A DNA stretch of 64,000 nucleotides from JAKAIY01 sp963809385 (GTDB taxonomy: Bacteria > Chloroflexota > Ktedonobacteria > Ktedonobacterales > JADMIN01). A model generated the notes under the pieces. It ran no database searches. It saw only the letters and a list, made by a program, of their open reading frames with translations, and was not told the DNA's origin. Within the stretch, counting starts at the first letter, position 1, and each line of letters begins with the position of its first letter. A program made the position numbers and the translations under genes. Shown here piece by piece: positions 61,475 through 64,000 of this stretch. The stretch spans positions 186,001-250,000 of the forward strand of contig CAWEJL010000016.1 in the NCBI GenBank assembly GCA_963809385.1. Reading direction: 5' to 3'.

Positions 61475-61531
61475 GCTGCGTCGTGGCTGGCGCCTGAGCC
61501 TCTTCGCCTCGCGGATGCTGGCGGCGCGCGA

Positions 61532-62401
61532 TCACGACCATGACTGCGCGCGCCCTGTCGCTGACTGCCCCGCGAAGAACGCGAGGACCGCCCTGTTGAA
61601 CGCCGCCGGGCGGTCGTACATCACCACATGTCCCGCGCCGTCGAGAATGTGCAGCTCAGCATGGGCAAGTTCCTGCCGCATCACATGTCCCAATGCTGGC
61701 GGTACGAGCGAATCCCGCCGTCCCCACAGGAGCAGGGTGGGCGCTGTGACCTGCCTGAGTTCATCGCGGACATCGTGGGTGAGCAGGTCGCGCGACATGC
61801 GGAGCAGCGTCCGTGGACCTGCGCGCAGCGCATCGTAGGCGAGAATAGGCAGGAAGGAGGGCGTCATGGCCGCAAGCGCCTCCACGAGTGGCGGCGCGTA
61901 CGACCACAATGTCAGATGCCCTACGGGAATCGCGGCGGGCGCCGCCAGCGCCAGTTGGGCGATGGCGCCCGGACGTTGCGCGGCGCACTGGATAGCAATG
62001 GCTCCGCCCATTGAGTGCCCGATCAGGCGGACGCGCTCCAGGCGCACGGCGTCCATCCACTGCAGCAGCCACGTGGCCAGCTCAGACAGCATCAGCCGGC
62101 CAGGATGCTGAGACATCGCGCCAAATCCTGGGAGATCGACCAGATAGACGGTGTAACTGCCGGCTAGGGCAGAAAGGTTGCGGATCCACCAGTGCGAGGA
62201 GCCCGATAACCCGTGGACAAGTACCACTGGCTCGCCTTGTCCTGCCACCTGATAGTGGACGTCAGCGCCTGCCACGCGCGTGACACGCTGCCTAAGATGG
62301 ATGGCGCCCGTCAGCGGCGCAGACCATAGCCGCGCCTCGGATACAGCCGTCGCGTCGTTCACACCACTATCCTGCCAGGCGCTCCACAGGTTCTGAGCCA
62401 T
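61532..62401 (-). CDS. Alpha/beta-fold hydrolase
   Basis: ATG 62401 follows TGGAGG. The 289-residue protein has the full alpha/beta hydrolase set: oxyanion part VVLVHGLSGSSHWW, nucleophile elbow LIGHSMGGAIAIQ, acid LLLWGRRDSLVPP and base DGAGHVVMYDRP. The size and the lid region (PLVEALAAMTPSFLPILA) fit esterases or C-C hydrolases of the MhpC/haloperoxidase-like group; the substrate is unknown. It is intact and transcribed alone or with the acyltransferase downstream, a lipid link that is only suggestive. Confidence 0.88.
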   Translation of the reverse strand: MAQNLWSAWQDSGVNDATAVSEARLWSAPLTGAIHLRQRVTRVAGADVHYQVAGQGEPVVLVHGLSGSSHWWIRNLSALAGSYTVYLVDLPGFGAMSQHPGRLMLSELATWLLQWMDAVRLERVRLIGHSMGGAIAIQCAAQRPGAIAQLALAAPAAIPVGHLTLWSYAPPLVEALAAMTPSFLPILAYDALRAGPRTLLRMSRDLLTHDVRDELRQVTAPTLLLWGRRDSLVPPALGHVMRQELAHAELHILDGAGHVVMYDRPAAFNRAVLAFFAGQSATGRAQSWS

Positions 62402-62810
62402 TCCAACCTCCAGGGGCATGCCTCGCGGCCACCAGACTGAGTGCGGTGGGTCCACGCGCCCATTACCGCGTGTTCGTGCTGAGGCCTCGCTCGGCGCGCC
62501 TGCCGGAGCGGTGGCGCCCCCACGCTATCGATCCTGTCACAGGGCTAGGCCTTTTCTCAACATAAGCAACCCATACGGTATAGCGGTTGTCGACCACGGC
62601 GCCAACGCTCGACGTGAGCTACGCTGCGCGGTTGTGTCCCTTGTAGGCGCGGGCGCCAGAGTGGCAAGCTCGCGCGCCTCGTCACAGATGGCGCGCGGTA
62701 CCAGTACGGAAGCGGCGGAGGAGGTGTGACAAACAATAGGCGCCGTGCGACAAACGACCTGGGTGACGGCTGACGAGCGCCATTTCTTTACGCGCCTTTA
62801 GACACAGCGT
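62402..62810. other. Intergenic region, no supported gene
   Basis: No convincing frame. GTGACAAACAATAGGCGCC and a second GCGACAAACGACC near 62725-62752 form a loose direct repeat (GTGCGACAAAC/GTGTGACAAAC) that could be a regulator site for the plus-strand ORF at 62811. Confidence 0.35.
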
Positions 62811-63020
62811 GTGACGTGGCGCCTTCCACCGTTCGATCCGTCGAAGGTCGCTCCTGTGCTCTATGAGATGGCGATTCGCGCGTTCATCGAGGAGTTGCGG
62901 AAGGAACGGGAGCAGAAGCAAGAAGACGAGTGGCATCCAGACTTGCTGTCGCTGGATGCCCCCGTCGTGCGCCGCCCCCCGGTGAGCGCCATGGACGTGG
63001 GGAAGGAAGTGAGCGGAGCA
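62811..63020 (+). CDS. Possible N-terminal part of a small charged protein
   Basis: From GTG 62811 the frame reads WRLPPFDPSKVAPVLYEM, then AIRAFIEELRKEREQKQEDE and WHPDLLSLDAPVVRRP, a credible helix-rich start. After about 65 codons it runs antisense into the comM fragment and becomes Pro/Ala noise, so the gene is probably cut there. Function unknown. Confidence 0.35.
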
Positions 63021-63033
63021 ACGACATGCCCGC

Positions 63034-63516
63034 TCACCCCACCTCCACTCGTGGCCGGTACTGCAGCGCCTCGGCGATCTGCGGCGCGGCGATCACCTCC
63101 GCCTCCGCCAGGTCCGCGATCGTCCGCGCCAGCTTCAGCACGCGGTGGAAGGCGCGGGCCGACAGCTGCAACCGCTGCGCCGCCGCCCGCAGCAACGGCT
63201 GCGCTCCCGTCTCCACCTCACAGTACGTGCGCACCTCGGCTGGGCCCATGTCGGCGTTCACCCGGATGCGCTCGGAGCCCGCGAAGCGCCGCGTCTGCCG
63301 CTCGCGGGCGGCCAGCACCCGCCGCCGCGCCTCCGCCGACGCCTCCGCCTCCTCCTTGCCGGTCAGCTTCTCGTATTCGACGCGCGGGACCTCGACGTGG
63401 ATGTCGATGCGGTCCAGGAGCGGGCCGCTGATGCGCTTCTGGTAGCGGGCGACGGCGCTCGGCGGGCAGGTGCACGCCCGCGTCGGGTCGCCATGATACC
63501 CGCAGGGACATCCGTG
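63034..63516 (-). pseudogene. comM (YifB) 3' third, well preserved
   Basis: The minus strand reads CPCGYHGDPTRACTCPPSAV, then RISGPLLDRIDIHVEVPRVEY, ARRRVLAARERQTRRFAGS and LSARAFHRVLKLARTIADLA to the stop: about 160 codons of the C-terminal part of ComM, an AAA+ helicase for transformation. The reading frame is open throughout. Upstream of CPCG the similarity stops abruptly and other sequence follows, so two thirds of the gene, with Walker A, are missing. It is the longest of at least four comM fragments in the window. Confidence 0.85.
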
Positions 63517-64000
63517 CGAGTAACACGAGTAACAATAGTAGGTATCGTATCGCCGCTTGCGTCGTGGAGCGGGTTCACGCGAAAGGAGAGGCGCTCACGC
63601 CATCGCGCTGACGTAGCGGAAATCGGTCACTGGTCACGGCGACTCCAGCGCCAGGCAGAACCCGAGGAGCCTCTCAACGACGACTCTCGCATAATCCTTG
63701 GACACACTCTGGGTGTCAGGTCAACTCGACTCCCCTCCTGAACGCGGTACCGTATCGAGGATACGCGCTTGTGAGAACACTGTGAGAACACTGTGAGAGA
63801 GTGAGAAGGGACGGCGAGATCAATGAGCTACTACGGTTTGCAGGTAGAGAGGTTGGGATTCAGGCGAGACGCTTTTGACCGGCTCGTTGGTCGATCATGG
63901 CGCGCTATATGGATTGCTCAGAAAAGCGCGTGATGTAGGCATGCCACTGCAATCGCTTCCGGGTCTGCCAAAGGAAAGAGAGGCTGGGATGATGAAGGCG
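63517..64000. other. Right edge, short direct repeats, no supported complete gene
   Basis: TGTGAGAACAC occurs twice in a row from 63770 and is followed by TGTGAGAGA. An open frame of 36 codons begins at ATG 63824 (MSYYGLQVERLG) but has no family. GGAAAGAGAGGCTGGG stands before ATGATGAAGG at 63990, which may start a gene that leaves the window. Confidence 0.35.

Overview
The window is strongly GC-rich, densely coded DNA from a free-living bacterium. I infer a member of the Chloroflexota, most likely of Ktedonobacteria type. The hints are a deazaflavin (F420)-type oxidoreductase, STAND/NB-ARC-TPR regulators, a WS/DGAT acyltransferase, several secreted or lipobox proteins without outer-membrane machinery, split ArsA genes, a TIR/beta-helix fusion, and hairpin repeats in front of start codons. 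This assignment is inference; no rRNA or tRNA gene was found. I saw no CRISPR array, prophage or plasmid origin.

Layout. 0-6 kb: end of an unknown gene, a deazaflavin oxidoreductase, an M16-like protein without its zinc motif, an APH-family kinase and a PAS histidine kinase. 6-10.3 kb: a primary-type sigma factor, a large secreted protein, and a truncated second copy of sigma region 4. 11-15.4 kb: a TIR/beta-helix protein, an acyltransferase-3 and a standalone TnpB. 15.4-21.4 kb: secreted and lipid-anchored proteins, an M24 peptidase and a GDSL-type hydrolase. 21.5-28 kb: a copper/cytochrome-oxidase-type locus (FixH/YtkA-like protein, NarL-type two-component pair, CopC, SCO-like protein, CopC-CopD-YtkA fusion). 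29.5-34.5 kb: a four-gene complex related to group 4 hydrogenases and Complex I, with a degenerate Ni site. 35-38 kb: an AT-richer EVE/PUA-like gene, then a compact operon (peroxiredoxin, MarR remnant, two tiny ORFs, methyltransferase). 38.4-41.7 kb: MarR regulator and MMPL exporter with a clear operator. 41.9-50.2 kb: a metalloid/thiol region (radical SAM-SPASM, OsmC, two ArsR, two CMD proteins, ArsD, two ArsA, TDT permease) without ArsB or Acr3. 51-64 kb: a secreted GH25-like protein, a PQQ-type propeller, a lipoprotein, a PrmC-like protein, a STAND regulator, a WS/DGAT, an alpha/beta hydrolase and a comM fragment.

Three kinds of structure cut across the genes. First, two short elements with inverted ends and 10-bp target duplications (38410-38577 and 44598-44802) share chains of small hairpins; the same hairpin modules occur elsewhere, even inside coding sequence. 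Second, fragments of the 3' part of comM (Mg-chelatase-like ATPase) recur at gene junctions, all on the minus strand. Third, about a dozen genes carry one or more single-base frameshifts, while neighbours of 2-3 kb are intact. The frameshifted genes keep good protein sequence and operon overlaps, so many shifts may be base-calling errors, but some genes have so many that real decay cannot be excluded.

The most unusual candidates are the TIR/beta-helix fusion, the 10-bp-duplicating MITE family, the dispersed comM fragments, a peroxiredoxin with an in-frame TGA at its CxxC position, the hydrogenase-like complex lacking part of its Ni site, and the ars locus whose only membrane partner is a TDT permease.
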